This document shows positions 35,849 through 48,281 of a stretch of 64,000 bases of DNA, one piece after another. The translations under genes were made by a program, and so were the position numbers. The notes under the pieces are model-generated. The model saw only the letters and a program-made list of their open reading frames with translations, searched no databases and was not told the origin of the DNA. This DNA comes from an uncultured Thermomicrobiales bacterium. GTDB lineage: Bacteria > Chloroflexota > Chloroflexia > Thermomicrobiales > UBA6265. Numbering within the stretch: the stretch's first letter is position 1; each line of letters starts with the position of its first letter. The stretch spans positions 1 through 64,000 of the forward strand of contig CADCWG010000156.1 of the NCBI GenBank assembly GCA_902806335.1, written 5' to 3'.

Positions 35849-36194
35849 TGCCCGGTCCGGCCAACGTACGGTGAGGCGCGGCCCCTGTGGGCCGCCCGGC
35901 CACCTTGGGCGCCGCGCTCCTGGTGGGACGGGGACGCGTCGGCACGGACAAGGAAGTGGCGGGGGCCCGGCGTCGATCTCGGCCCGCGTCGGAGCATCGG
36001 TTCGGGCAGGGGGCGGGCGCCGAGCATCTCGCCCGGCGCCGATCGCCCACCTGTGAGCTGGCGGTAGCGCCCCGGCCCGCCTGGCGCGCCCCGGCGCGCC
36101 GTCAACGGGCTATGAGCCGCCCTTGTTCCGGGCGGGTTGCCACTAGCCGTCGCGCGTCCGGAGGGGGGCGGCGGTCCCGACCCTGAGCGTCGGA
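35849..36194. other. Intergenic region between convergent genes
   Basis: About 345 bases between the MMPL exporter (plus) and the hydrolase (minus). No gene or clear hairpin recognised. Confidence 0.4.
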
Positions 36195-38901
<2,707 letters not shown>

Positions 38902-39096
38902 GCGGTCCTGGTCCTCCTGACGACGTGGCCGCGCGACGGCCCGCGGACAGACTCCCGGCCGATACCCATCCCGCCGCAGCCAGAGTGCCGGGACGGAGTC
39001 TCGCTGCAGCGTGCGCGACGCCGAGACGTCGCGACGCGCACCGGCGCGGTCGTCGCGCCGACACCGGCCGATAACGTCCGGGCGGCGGGGAGAGCG

Positions 39097-39450
39097 TTAA
39101 GCGTCGGTGCCTGGCGCGGCCCACTCCTCCGGGCGCGGCCCGGGGTCGCCCATGTCCGGGTTGTCGCGCAGCCGGTTGATCACCCGGACGGAGAGGTCGG
39201 CGCGGACCTGGATCTGGCACGAGAGGCGCGTGTTCGGGGCGAGTTCATCCTCGCGCGCGAGGCGGGTCCGCTCGGCGTCGTTCATCGGGCCCGGGTCGCC
39301 GGCGAGCACTTCGACCCGGCAGGTCGTGCAGCGGGCGTTGCCGCCGCAGCGGTGGAGGATGTCGACCCCCGCGTCCTCGATGCAGAGCACCAGGCGGCGC
39401 CCGTCGCCGCAGGTCGTCTCGCCGATCCCCGCCATCGTGATCGTCGCCAT
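39097..39450 (-). CDS. 2Fe-2S plant-type ferredoxin
   Basis: 117-residue electron carrier. Cluster ligands are in HRCGGNARCTTCRVEV (Cx5CxxC spacing) and RLSCQIQV. The arrangement is like adrenodoxin/XylT or ferredoxins of oxygenase systems. It is located about 195 bases upstream of the Rieske-FAD reductase on the same strand, suggesting a shared electron-transfer chain. A -10-like TATAGT on the minus strand lies near 39524-39531. Confidence 0.92.
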   Translation of the reverse strand: MATITMAGIGETTCGDGRRLVLCIEDAGVDILHRCGGNARCTTCRVEVLAGDPGPMNDAERTRLAREDELAPNTRLSCQIQVRADLSVRVINRLRDNPDMGDPGPRPEEWAAPGTDA

Positions 39451-39529
39451 GGTGCTCAGCCGCTCCTGTTCTCTCCGGCGGGAGGTGCCCGTGCATGCCT
39501 CCCTGTTTGACCGACGTCCGCGCCACTAT

Positions 39530-39547
39530 ACCGACCCGGCGGTCGGT
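39530..39547. promoter_or_regulatory. Perfect palindrome upstream of the ferredoxin gene
   Basis: ACCGACC-CGGC-GGTCGGT, 18 bases, adjacent to the TATAGT of the presumed ferredoxin promoter. It may be a repressor site. The rest of the 450-base divergent region to the SOD gene (39451-39900) shows no other gene. Confidence 0.45.
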
Positions 39548-39900
39548 CCACGGTGGACCCGTTCCGGTGGTGGCTACGGCGGCCAGTGACGGGACCACCC
39601 GAGCCGTGACCGACGTCTCCCCCACCATTGGTCGCCCCGCGCGCGGTGGCGTAGCCGAGGCGAGGACCCGACCGTCGGCTCCTCCAGAGCCACTGCGGGT
39701 GGGCTGACCCGACGGCGAGGGATGGCGGCTGGCGGAGGCAACAAACGTTCGACAACCGGAGAGGCCGCCAGCGCACTGCCTGGGAGCCGTCGCCGACCCG
39801 CGTTGACCGCATCCCAAAGGTTTGCGAAGCTACCACGACGATCGGGCGAGGGGCGGTCGCATCGGGGCGATCGCGCCGAGGCCGCGAGAAGGAGAGGGAA

Positions 39901-41034
39901 ATGCGACGCTCGGTTGGGGTGCTCTTGTCCGTGCTTCTGCTCCCCGTGCTGCTCGTGCTCCCGGGGCTGCGGCTCGCCGCCTGGGCTGCCCAGGAGGCGA
40001 CGCCGTCGACGACCGTTGACGACTCGCTGCCGGCGATCCTCCAGGACGTGGACGGGCTGACCGTGGCGGTAGCGCTGGTGGCGAGCCGGGACGACGGCCA
40101 GGTCAGTGTTGGCGTCACGGCCGTGAACCTCGCCCCCGGCGCGCACGGCATCCACGTTCACGAGACGGGCGTCTGCGACCCCGCGGGCGAGCAGGCGTTT
40201 GCCTCCGCCGGCGGCCACTACAACCCGACGGACGAGGAGCACGGCGACCACGCCGGCGACCTGGGCAACATCGAGGCGGAAGAGGACGGCGGCGCCCTCT
40301 TCCTGGAGACCACCGACGCGTTCGACCTCGACGAGCTTCGCGACGAGGACGGCTCGGCGATCATCATCCACGCCGAGGAGGACGAGAACGATCCCGAGGG
40401 CGAGAGCTACGGGGCCCGGATCGCCTGCGGCGTCCTCGCCGCCCCGATCCCGGTGGAGCCCGCCGCCACGCCGGTCGCGCCGGTCGCCTCGCCCGTCGTT
40501 CCGGTCGCCTCGCCGGCCGCGACGGCGACGGTCGTCCCGGTGGCGGAGCCGACCGCCACCACGGTCGCTGAGGCACCGGACACCGACGCCGACGGCCTGT
40601 CCGACGCCGCCGAGGCCGAGAACGGCACCGACCCGACCAACCCGGACTCCGACGGTGACGGGCTGCTCGACGGCGCCGAGTTCGAGACGCAGACAGATCC
40701 GCTCGCCTTCGACTCCGACGGGGACGGCTTCGGCGACAACCAGGAGGTCGTCAACGGCACCGACCCCAACGACCCCGCCAGCGTTCCCGCGGGAGATCCC
40801 AGCGTCGACACGGACGGTGATCTCCTGACCGACGTCCAGGAGGCCGACTTCGGCACCGATCCGGAGGTCGCCGACACTGACGGCGACGGCCTGAGCGACT
40901 TCGCCGAGGTCGGGTTCGAGCCGGGTTCGGCGACGGGCACCGACCCGCTGGACGACGACACCGACGACGACGGCGTGACCGACGGCGCGGAGATTGAGGC
41001 AGAGACGGACCCGCTGGACCCCGAGAGCCTTTAG
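39901..41034 (+). CDS. Secreted Cu/Zn superoxide dismutase fused to calcium-binding TSP3-like repeats
   Basis: Dismutes superoxide outside the cytoplasm. A signal peptide (about 1-30, ending AAWAA) precedes the SOD domain (about 45-182). Ligands: H85 and H87 (GIHVHETG), bridging H106 (GGHYNP), H114, H117, D120 (HAGDLGN) and H157. The cysteine pair is C92 and C176, with the guiding arginine R173 before ACGV. A Pro/Ala/Val linker (183-225) leads to about five acidic repeats with DxDxDG cores (DTDADGLSD, DSDGDGLLD, DSDGDGFGD, DTDGDGLSD, DTDDDGVTD), typical calcium-binding modules. This fusion is unusual; the repeats may anchor or stabilise the enzyme at the surface. Confidence 0.92.
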   Translation: MRRSVGVLLSVLLLPVLLVLPGLRLAAWAAQEATPSTTVDDSLPAILQDVDGLTVAVALVASRDDGQVSVGVTAVNLAPGAHGIHVHETGVCDPAGEQAFASAGGHYNPTDEEHGDHAGDLGNIEAEEDGGALFLETTDAFDLDELRDEDGSAIIIHAEEDENDPEGESYGARIACGVLAAPIPVEPAATPVAPVASPVVPVASPAATATVVPVAEPTATTVAEAPDTDADGLSDAAEAENGTDPTNPDSDGDGLLDGAEFETQTDPLAFDSDGDGFGDNQEVVNGTDPNDPASVPAGDPSVDTDGDLLTDVQEADFGTDPEVADTDGDGLSDFAEVGFEPGSATGTDPLDDDTDDDGVTDGAEIEAETDPLDPESL

Positions 41035-41122
41035 CTCTACACACGAGTTGGCGGGGTCCCAGCCGGAATTGCCTGGGGCGCCACCGGATCAGGGCGTTCG
41101 GGCCGCCACGACGAGGGGCTCG

Positions 41123-41165
41123 CGGGAGACGGGGGCCGGAGCGTCGCTCCGGCCCCCGTCTCCCG
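41123..41165 (+). terminator. Very strong terminator hairpin after the SOD gene
   Basis: A perfect 20-base stem (41123-41142 with 41146-41165) around a three-base loop GTC. Both arms are GC-rich. It lies about 90 bases after the SOD stop and can act in either direction. Confidence 0.75.
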
Positions 41166-41210
41166 CTGTGCACTCCGTTCTCGGGCGACCCTATGGCGGT
41201 CGGCGCCGCG

Positions 41211-42200
41211 TCAGGACGGGCGCCGTGGCACCACGCGGGATTCCGGTCCGTCCGGGAGTGCTCCCAGCACGACCACAAGGTGGTGGGCACGGGTGAGCCC
41301 CACGTGGAGCAGCGCATCGCGGCTGGACTCGTGCGCCCGCTCCGCCTCGGCGAGGATGACGACCGGACTCTCGAGACCCTTGGAGCCGTGGGATGAGCCG
41401 CAGCGGAGCGCGTGCGGGCCGCCCTCGCCCCAGCCGAGCACGACGTTCCCGACTCTGGAGCCGTCGGCGAGCCGGGTGGTGTTCGGGCCGCGCGTCGAGA
41501 GCAGCACGATGTCGCTCAGGGACAGCCCTTCCACCGTGAGGAGGTCGTGGAGCACCCGCCCAAGGGTCTGCACCTCATCACCCGGCGTCACCGCCAGTTC
41601 CGCGGGTGGACGGCCCTCCGGTCCGATACTGAGGGAGCGGAGACGGTCGCTCAGGTAGGCGGTGGCAGCCCTGTGGATGCCCTGGGTGGTGCGGCAGTTC
41701 TGGGTGAGTTCGAAGTGTGGCCGGAGGATCGGCCAGCATTGCCTCCAGCGTCACCCGCCAGATGTCGGCGAAGTCCCGCCCCTCGTCGACGACGATCGCG
41801 TCGAATCGGTCCGGCAGGATCGCCAGCGCGTCGAGCAGGTGCTGCGGCAGATCCTCCTCGAAGGATCAATTGGCGTTCGGCCCGGCAAGGACGTCCTGGT
41901 GCGACGGCACGGCGATGCCCGCGCGTCGGGCGAGGTCGGTGGCGGTATCGTGGTAGTTGTCGACGGTCACCCGCGCCATGTCGGGGCCGAGTTCTCGGTC
42001 CGGCCCGTCGCGCGCCTAACTGCCAGGGGACCGGTCGTCGCAGATGAAGAGGACCCGGAGCCCCTGCCTGGCCAGCCGACGGACCCGTTCCATGGCCAGG
42101 TCCGTCTCGCGTGACAAGCTGGCGCGCTCGAACGCCGCTCGATTCTCGCCCTCCTGGGCTCCCACCAGTGCTCCGAGGGATGCGCTGGATGGGGACAGGG
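41211..42200 (-). pseudogene. Decayed UvrD-like superfamily I helicase
   Basis: Fragments of one helicase can be read in shifting frames. From the 5' side: LAMERVRRLARQGLRVLFIC (region after the P-loop, but the GTGKT motif has been replaced by LSRETD), a TAG at about 42017, a stretch ending GIAVPSHQDVLAGPNAN, a TGA near 41870, then DAIVVDEGRDFADIW (motif II) and a frameshift before the last open part (41211-41591), which holds SSHGSKGLESPVVILAE and VGLTRAHHLVVVLG (motifs V-VI). The N-terminus is missing or unrecognisable. With a lost Walker A, two stops and a frameshift, this is not functional. Confidence 0.75.
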
Positions 42201-42304
42201 CGGGTGTATCCCGGTGCCAAGGGTGGCTGCCCGGTCAGACCACGTCGGGCCGCGAGCGAGTCGCTGCCGCATGCTCAGGGTCGGTGCTGGCCGTGGCAGC
42301 GAGC

Positions 42305-43036
42305 CTACCCCCGCGACGGGTTCTCTTCACCGCCGGTCAGCAGGTCCTTGACCTTGCCGACCGCCTGCTGCCCGAGCGTGGCCGCGCCAACGACGCGCTC
42401 GTCCCTGTCCTCGGTTCCACCTTCGGGCACGGCGAACCGGAGTCCCTCGGCGTATGGCGCCGGGCGGCCCATCGCGTAGGCCACCGTCTCCTCCCCGAAC
42501 TTCCTGCGCGCGTCGTCGACGGTCGAACTGCCCGTCACGATCTCGTGCATCAGGTTGAGGGCGATGGTGTTCGACGCTTCGGTGTCGCAACGCGCGGCCA
42601 CCTCACCGGCGGTCCGGTCCACGAGGCAACTGCCGTCGAAGCGGGCGATGTCCTCGAGCCGCTCGGGCGGGACCTGGTAGTCGATGACCTGAGTCAGGAA
42701 GTCGCTGTGCGGAGCCGGGAAGTTGTGGGTCACGACGTCGCGCGTGGCGACGATCCGCTTCCACGGGCCGCGGCGATACCAGAACAGCTTGGTCGGCGTG
42801 GCCTCGTTCGGCGGTCCGTACTGCCCCAGCATCTGCCGGGCCCCTCGCCGTGGGGCGTCCGGCCAATCGGCGATGTACCCCTCGACGGTCGCCAGATCGG
42901 CGGTCAGGCTGGCACCGGCTTCGGTCTCGTGCTCGCCGCGGACCTGGTGTCCCAGCGCGTCCACCGTGGCGCTGGTCATGGTCGCTATCCGCTCGTCGGT
43001 GCCCGGGTCCTTCGACCCCTGCTCGTGTTCGGTCAC
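42305..43036 (-). CDS. Hypothetical protein, 243 residues
   Basis: I recall similar sequences in unrelated soil bacteria but no named function. Notable segments are YIADWPDAPRRGARQMLGQYG, LFWYRRGPWKRIVATRD and HNFPAPHSDFLTQVIDYQVP; the C-terminal half carries NLMHEIVTGSSTVDDARRKFGE. It is soluble, with no signal peptide. GTG at 43036 has GGGGGA upstream; ATG at 42979 is an alternative. The patchy distribution I recall, and the decayed helicase beside it, suggest horizontal acquisition. Confidence 0.72.
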   Translation of the reverse strand: MTEHEQGSKDPGTDERIATMTSATVDALGHQVRGEHETEAGASLTADLATVEGYIADWPDAPRRGARQMLGQYGPPNEATPTKLFWYRRGPWKRIVATRDVVTHNFPAPHSDFLTQVIDYQVPPERLEDIARFDGSCLVDRTAGEVAARCDTEASNTIALNLMHEIVTGSSTVDDARRKFGEETVAYAMGRPAPYAEGLRFAVPEGGTEDRDERVVGAATLGQQAVGKVKDLLTGGEENPSRG

Positions 43037-43215
43037 GTCGTTCCCCCGCGCCCGCTCGTCGCGTCCGTGTGGGCCCGACCCGCGGGCACCAGACAACGCG
43101 CGCCGCGCAAGCGACGATCCAGCGGCGCGAGTAGGCGAGCGACCGCGCCGGACGTGGCCGTCGGCGAGTGTTGGACACCCGTACCGATCGGTCTCGCCGT
43201 CCGTGACAAGAACGC

Positions 43216-43244
43216 TTGTTCTACACACGATCCGCTGGTAGGAT
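43216..43244 (+). promoter_or_regulatory. Promoter toward the zinc-finger/pentapeptide gene
   Basis: TTGTTC (43216-43221), 17 bases, TAGGAT (43239-43244). The gene starts 260 bases further on, so the leader is long. Confidence 0.5.
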
Positions 43245-43503
43245 GCGGACGACAGGCGAAGACGCTCTCAGGAGCGGCGTTGTCTCCGGTGCCCGGCATC
43301 CTCGAGCTGACCGCCTAGGTGCCCGCCCTCCTGAGAGGGGATACGGCAACGTCGGGGGCCTCTGTGCCGCGCCTCAGCGCCGAACGGATCGTACTGCCGC
43401 CTTCGGCCCTCCTCTCCTTGCGTCACCTTCGGCTGTCTCCGACCCCATCCTGGCCTTTGGCGGTGCGCCGATGCGGCGTGCCATACACGAGGAGGACCGG
43501 GCG

Positions 43504-44241
43504 ATGTCGACGACGAGCGACGGTTCGCACGAACTGGAGGAGGACGACCGCCTGGCGTCCGACGACACGCCGATCAACGCCGTAGAGTGCCCCGTCTGCC
43601 AGGGGGAAGGCGTCAGCGAGGACCAGGAGGATGACGAGGACTGCCGCCACTGCGACGGCAAGGGATACCTACGTGCGCCCTGGGACGTGTTCGTTGGCCG
43701 CGAGGGTGTCGATCGGTACCTCTGCCCGGAATGCGGGGGCGGGAGCGGCGGCGGGGGTATGTTGTGGGTGCAGTGTCCCGGGTGCGCGGACTTCGGCGTG
43801 GTCAGCAAGAGGCGGGCCGACGAGATAGCATCACGGCACTATCTGCTGGCGTTTAGAAGCCCCGAAGACGCGCGCGAAGCTCAGGATGACAACGACCTTA
43901 CGTTCGTCGATCTCGCCCTGTGGGACCTGCGCGAGCTCTATTTCCCAGGGGCAAGGATGAGGGACAAGGACCTCTCCGGGCGGGACCTCACGGGGGCCGA
44001 GTTGGACGGTGCCGACCTCCAAGGTGCCGACCTTCGTGGTGCCGTGCTGCGCGATGCCGGCCTCGTCGAGACCGCATGGGCAGGGACCAGGTTGGACGGC
44101 GCCGACCTCACCGGTGCCTACCTCAAAGGCTCTGACCTCCACAACGCGGAGAGCATGTCTGGCGCACTCCTGGTAAACACGGACGGTCTGACCGACGAGC
44201 AGCGGGCGGTGTGCCGGGCCAAGGGTGCCGTCTTCGGGTGA
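43504..44241 (+). CDS. Zinc-finger and pentapeptide-repeat protein
   Basis: 245 residues with two parts. The first ~110 carry DnaJ-like zinc fingers: CPVCQGEG and CRHCDGKG, then CPECGGGSGGGG and CPGC. After a short helical region (RADEIASRHYLLAFRSPEDAR) come pentapeptide repeats from about residue 155 to 225, in A(D/N)LxG form (DLSGRDLTGAELDGADLQG and following), which should fold as a right-handed beta-helix. The closing TDEQRAVCRAKGAVFG is the usual cap. Combination of the two modules is uncommon; function unknown. ATG with AGGAGGACC upstream. Confidence 0.85.
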   Translation: MSTTSDGSHELEEDDRLASDDTPINAVECPVCQGEGVSEDQEDDEDCRHCDGKGYLRAPWDVFVGREGVDRYLCPECGGGSGGGGMLWVQCPGCADFGVVSKRRADEIASRHYLLAFRSPEDAREAQDDNDLTFVDLALWDLRELYFPGARMRDKDLSGRDLTGAELDGADLQGADLRGAVLRDAGLVETAWAGTRLDGADLTGAYLKGSDLHNAESMSGALLVNTDGLTDEQRAVCRAKGAVFG

Positions 44242-44365
44242 CCGACCTCGGAGATCCTGAGCCCGAGGGGAGGCAACGTTCGCGGCGTCTCGTCCCCCTG
44301 CTGACACCGGAAGACGTCAAAGGGACGGACCATCTGCCGCGGACCTCGAGCTGGTCATCGCCGAG

Positions 44366-44497
44366 ATGGTAGCCGCGGGGCTCTCGCCCCTACCTCCCGA
44401 TGGTCGTCGGCGGGGCTCCACAGCGCCGTTGGATCGGGACGTGGTCGCCGGGGCGTTTGAGATGGCCCTATTCAGCGACCTCCCGGAGGCCGGGTGA
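44366..44497 (+). other. Possible gene remnant, 43 codons
   Basis: The frame reads MVAAGLSPLPPDGRRRG, then DVVAGAFEMALFSDLPEAG and stops. It reads like the end of a protein, but no ribosome site or longer upstream frame is visible. Low confidence. Confidence 0.25.
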
Positions 44498-44583
44498 CCG
44501 ACCAGTGGCCCCGGACGCGGAACGGCCGGCGGGGTCTCCCCCGCCGGCCGTCGTGTGGGGCTCCATCGAGCCCGCTCGCTGGG

Positions 44584-44656
<73 letters not shown>

Positions 44657-44734
44657 AGCACCGCGAAGTCTAGCGCGGGGTCGGGAGGGGCGTCAAATCG
44701 GCGCCGCGCTCGGACAGGCTCCGCCGGCTGTCAC

Positions 44735-46248
<1,514 letters not shown>

Positions 46249-46252
<4 letters not shown>

Positions 46253-46566
46253 GGTGCCTCCTCCTCGGCGTCGGGACCGCCGGTAAGCACGGCGTGGACC
46301 TCGAAGAAGCCGTCCGCCTGGCGCGGGGCGTTCGCCAGCGCCTCGTCGCGGGAGAGGGACGGCCGCGGCGCGTCCTCCCGGAGGACATTGATCAGCGGCA
46401 GCACCTGGGCCGTCGGCGGGATGGCGGCGGTGTCGAGGCGGTCGAGCACCTCGATGTGGCCAAGGATGGTCGAGAGTTGGTCGCGCAGCCTCGCCCGCTC
46501 CTCGGCCGAGAGGCCAAGGCGGGCCAGGCTGGCGACGTGGTCGACGTCGGCGTCGGTCAGGGCCAC
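46249..46566 (-). CDS. gatC: Asp/Glu-tRNA amidotransferase subunit C
   Basis: Small belt subunit (105 residues) that stabilises GatA-GatB. It begins with the family start ([19 protein letters not shown]) and ends [21 protein letters not shown] followed by [13 protein letters not shown] at 46566 was chosen because the longer frame adds non-conserved residues. First gene of gatC-gatA. Confidence 0.93.
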
Positions 46567-47111
46567 TGGGCGCGCCTCTCCCGTGGGGGGGCAGCCCCCC
46601 GCGTTCCCCGGGCACCGGACCGACGCTGGCGGTCGCCCACCGAGCCCGATCGTGGTCCCCAACGTTCCTCGCGGACGGCGAGTCTAGCACAGGCCCCTGG
46701 CGGCTCCGACTCCCGCGAGAGCTTGCACACCGTGACGACGGCAGTGAGCAGGCGCGGCTCCGTCGACGCCACGATCGGGACTTGTGCCTCGTCAGCGCCC
46801 GCCCCGCGCACACGTCGGATGGTCCGTGTGGTGCCCCCGCCTGGCGACCCGATCCAGCGAGAACCTGCTATGTCCCCGTGATCGAGTCCTGCCCCGCGGA
46901 TCCGGCCGTCCCCGGGCAGCCGTTCCCTTACCGATCATTCGTGTCCGGTAGCCGGCGCTGTGATGCCGCGCCTGGACGTCCGTGCCCGAACACCGGCCAT
47001 CCCGATTCGTCGGGGAACCGACCCGCTCCGTGGCTCCCGCGCGAGGGGCCATCCGGCGGTAGAGCGGTCGGTTGGTCGGCTCGGGCGTCGGTCGCGGTCG
47101 GTGCGGCGGTC
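46567..47111. other. Intergenic region upstream of gatCA
   Basis: About 545 bases. It carries the gatC promoter region (a weak TAGACT at 46681-46686 on the minus strand) and the 3' flank of the B12-regulator gene. No gene is convincing. Confidence 0.4.
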
Positions 47112-48119
47112 TTATCGGGGCGCGTCAACCGGCGCCGGGATCCCGGCGACCGCCTGGTCCACGGCGCGGATCGCCTCGTCGGCGTTCTGGCCAAGGAAGA
47201 CCCCCGCCACCTTCTCCCGCAGGTCCGGGTCGCTGAGGAAGATGTGGCCGCCGAAGCCGACCACCGTCTGGCCCGAGAGCCCGTCGCGGGAGACGCGGGC
47301 GTCGATCTCGCGCGACGCGGCGATGAGCTGCTGGGCCCCCTGCCAGGTCGAGGTCGAGAGGAGCACCATGGCCGGCCGGATCCGCTCGACGGTGTCGAGC
47401 AGGTCCGCCAGCGGCAGGTTCGCTCCCAGATAGACGATCCGGTACCCGCGCCGTGAGAGGAAGAGGCAGGTCAGGAGCAGGCCGACCTCGTGCAGCTCGC
47501 CCTCCGGACAGGCGGCGACCAGCGGCCCCCGGCCCGACTCGGGCTGGGAGAGGTTGAAGAGCGTGCCGATCTTGCGCATCACGAAGTGGCTGGCGTAGTG
47601 CTCCGAGCTGATGCCGACCTCGCCGCGCACCCAACGCTCGCCGATCTCGACCAGCACCGCCTGGAGGACATGGAGGCAGACGTCCTCCACCGGGAGGAGG
47701 GCGATCGCCTCCTCCACCGCCCGGTCGGCGCGGGCCGCGTCGAAGCCCACCAGGGCCTCGACGACCTCGTCGCGAAAGGCGGCGAGCCGCTCTCCCGCGA
47801 CGGGCGGCGAGACCCGGCCGCCCCGGACCGCGTCCAGCGCCTCCGAGATCGAGGGCGGAACGCCGGGCTCCTCCTCCGAGCGGAAGAGGGCGACCGCCTG
47901 GCTGATCGTCAGCCCCTCCCTGGTCCGGTCGCGGAGCCAGCCGATCGTGGCGACGTCTCGCTCGGAGTAGAGGCGCTGGTTGCCGGCGGTCCGCATCGGG
48001 CGGGGCACGCCATACCGACGCTCCCAGGCGCGGAAGGTGTCGGCCGGCACCCCCGTCCGCTGCACCACCGCCCGCGTGTTATAAACGGGATCGGATTTCA
48101 AGCGGTCGAAGTGCACCAA
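47112..48119 (-). CDS. MerR-family regulator with cobalamin-binding domain (CarH/LitR-like)
   Basis: Likely light-sensing or B12-sensing repressor of 335 residues. The MerR helix-turn-helix is at about 13-80 (YNTRAVVQRTGVPADTFRAWERRYG). A helical bundle follows with the Wx9EH motif of CarH photoreceptors (W163, E173, H174), then a B12-binding domain with ExHxxG (E208, H210, G213) and LGANLPLADLL. CarH tetramers hold adenosylcobalamin, bind operators in the dark and fall apart in light. The TTG at 48119 (or GTG 48116) has GGAGG upstream. No carotenoid genes are next to it; the divergent neighbour is a lipoprotein. Confidence 0.88.
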   Translation of the reverse strand: MVHFDRLKSDPVYNTRAVVQRTGVPADTFRAWERRYGVPRPMRTAGNQRLYSERDVATIGWLRDRTREGLTISQAVALFRSEEEPGVPPSISEALDAVRGGRVSPPVAGERLAAFRDEVVEALVGFDAARADRAVEEAIALLPVEDVCLHVLQAVLVEIGERWVRGEVGISSEHYASHFVMRKIGTLFNLSQPESGRGPLVAACPEGELHEVGLLLTCLFLSRRGYRIVYLGANLPLADLLDTVERIRPAMVLLSTSTWQGAQQLIAASREIDARVSRDGLSGQTVVGFGGHIFLSDPDLREKVAGVFLGQNADEAIRAVDQAVAGIPAPVDAPR

Positions 48120-48140
48120 GACCCCACCTCCACAGGCCGC

Positions 48141-48169
48141 ACTTTAGGTGGCTGTCCAGCGAATCGCAA
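48141..48169 (-). promoter_or_regulatory. Promoter of the CarH-like gene
   Basis: On the minus strand TTGCGA (48164-48169) and TAAAGT (48141-48146) are 17 bases apart, about 22 bases before the start codon. The region also contains TTGTGCAAAGCATTGCGA, an imperfect repeated pattern that could be an operator. Confidence 0.6.
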
Positions 48170-48281
48170 TGCTTTGCACAACCTTTCTCGGGCCGTGCTC
48201 GACTCGCCGGCGGGGGGCCGACCGATCGCAGCGCCAGTCTCGTCCTTGCCAATAGCCTATCCCACGCGCTCGTCGCGCCGT

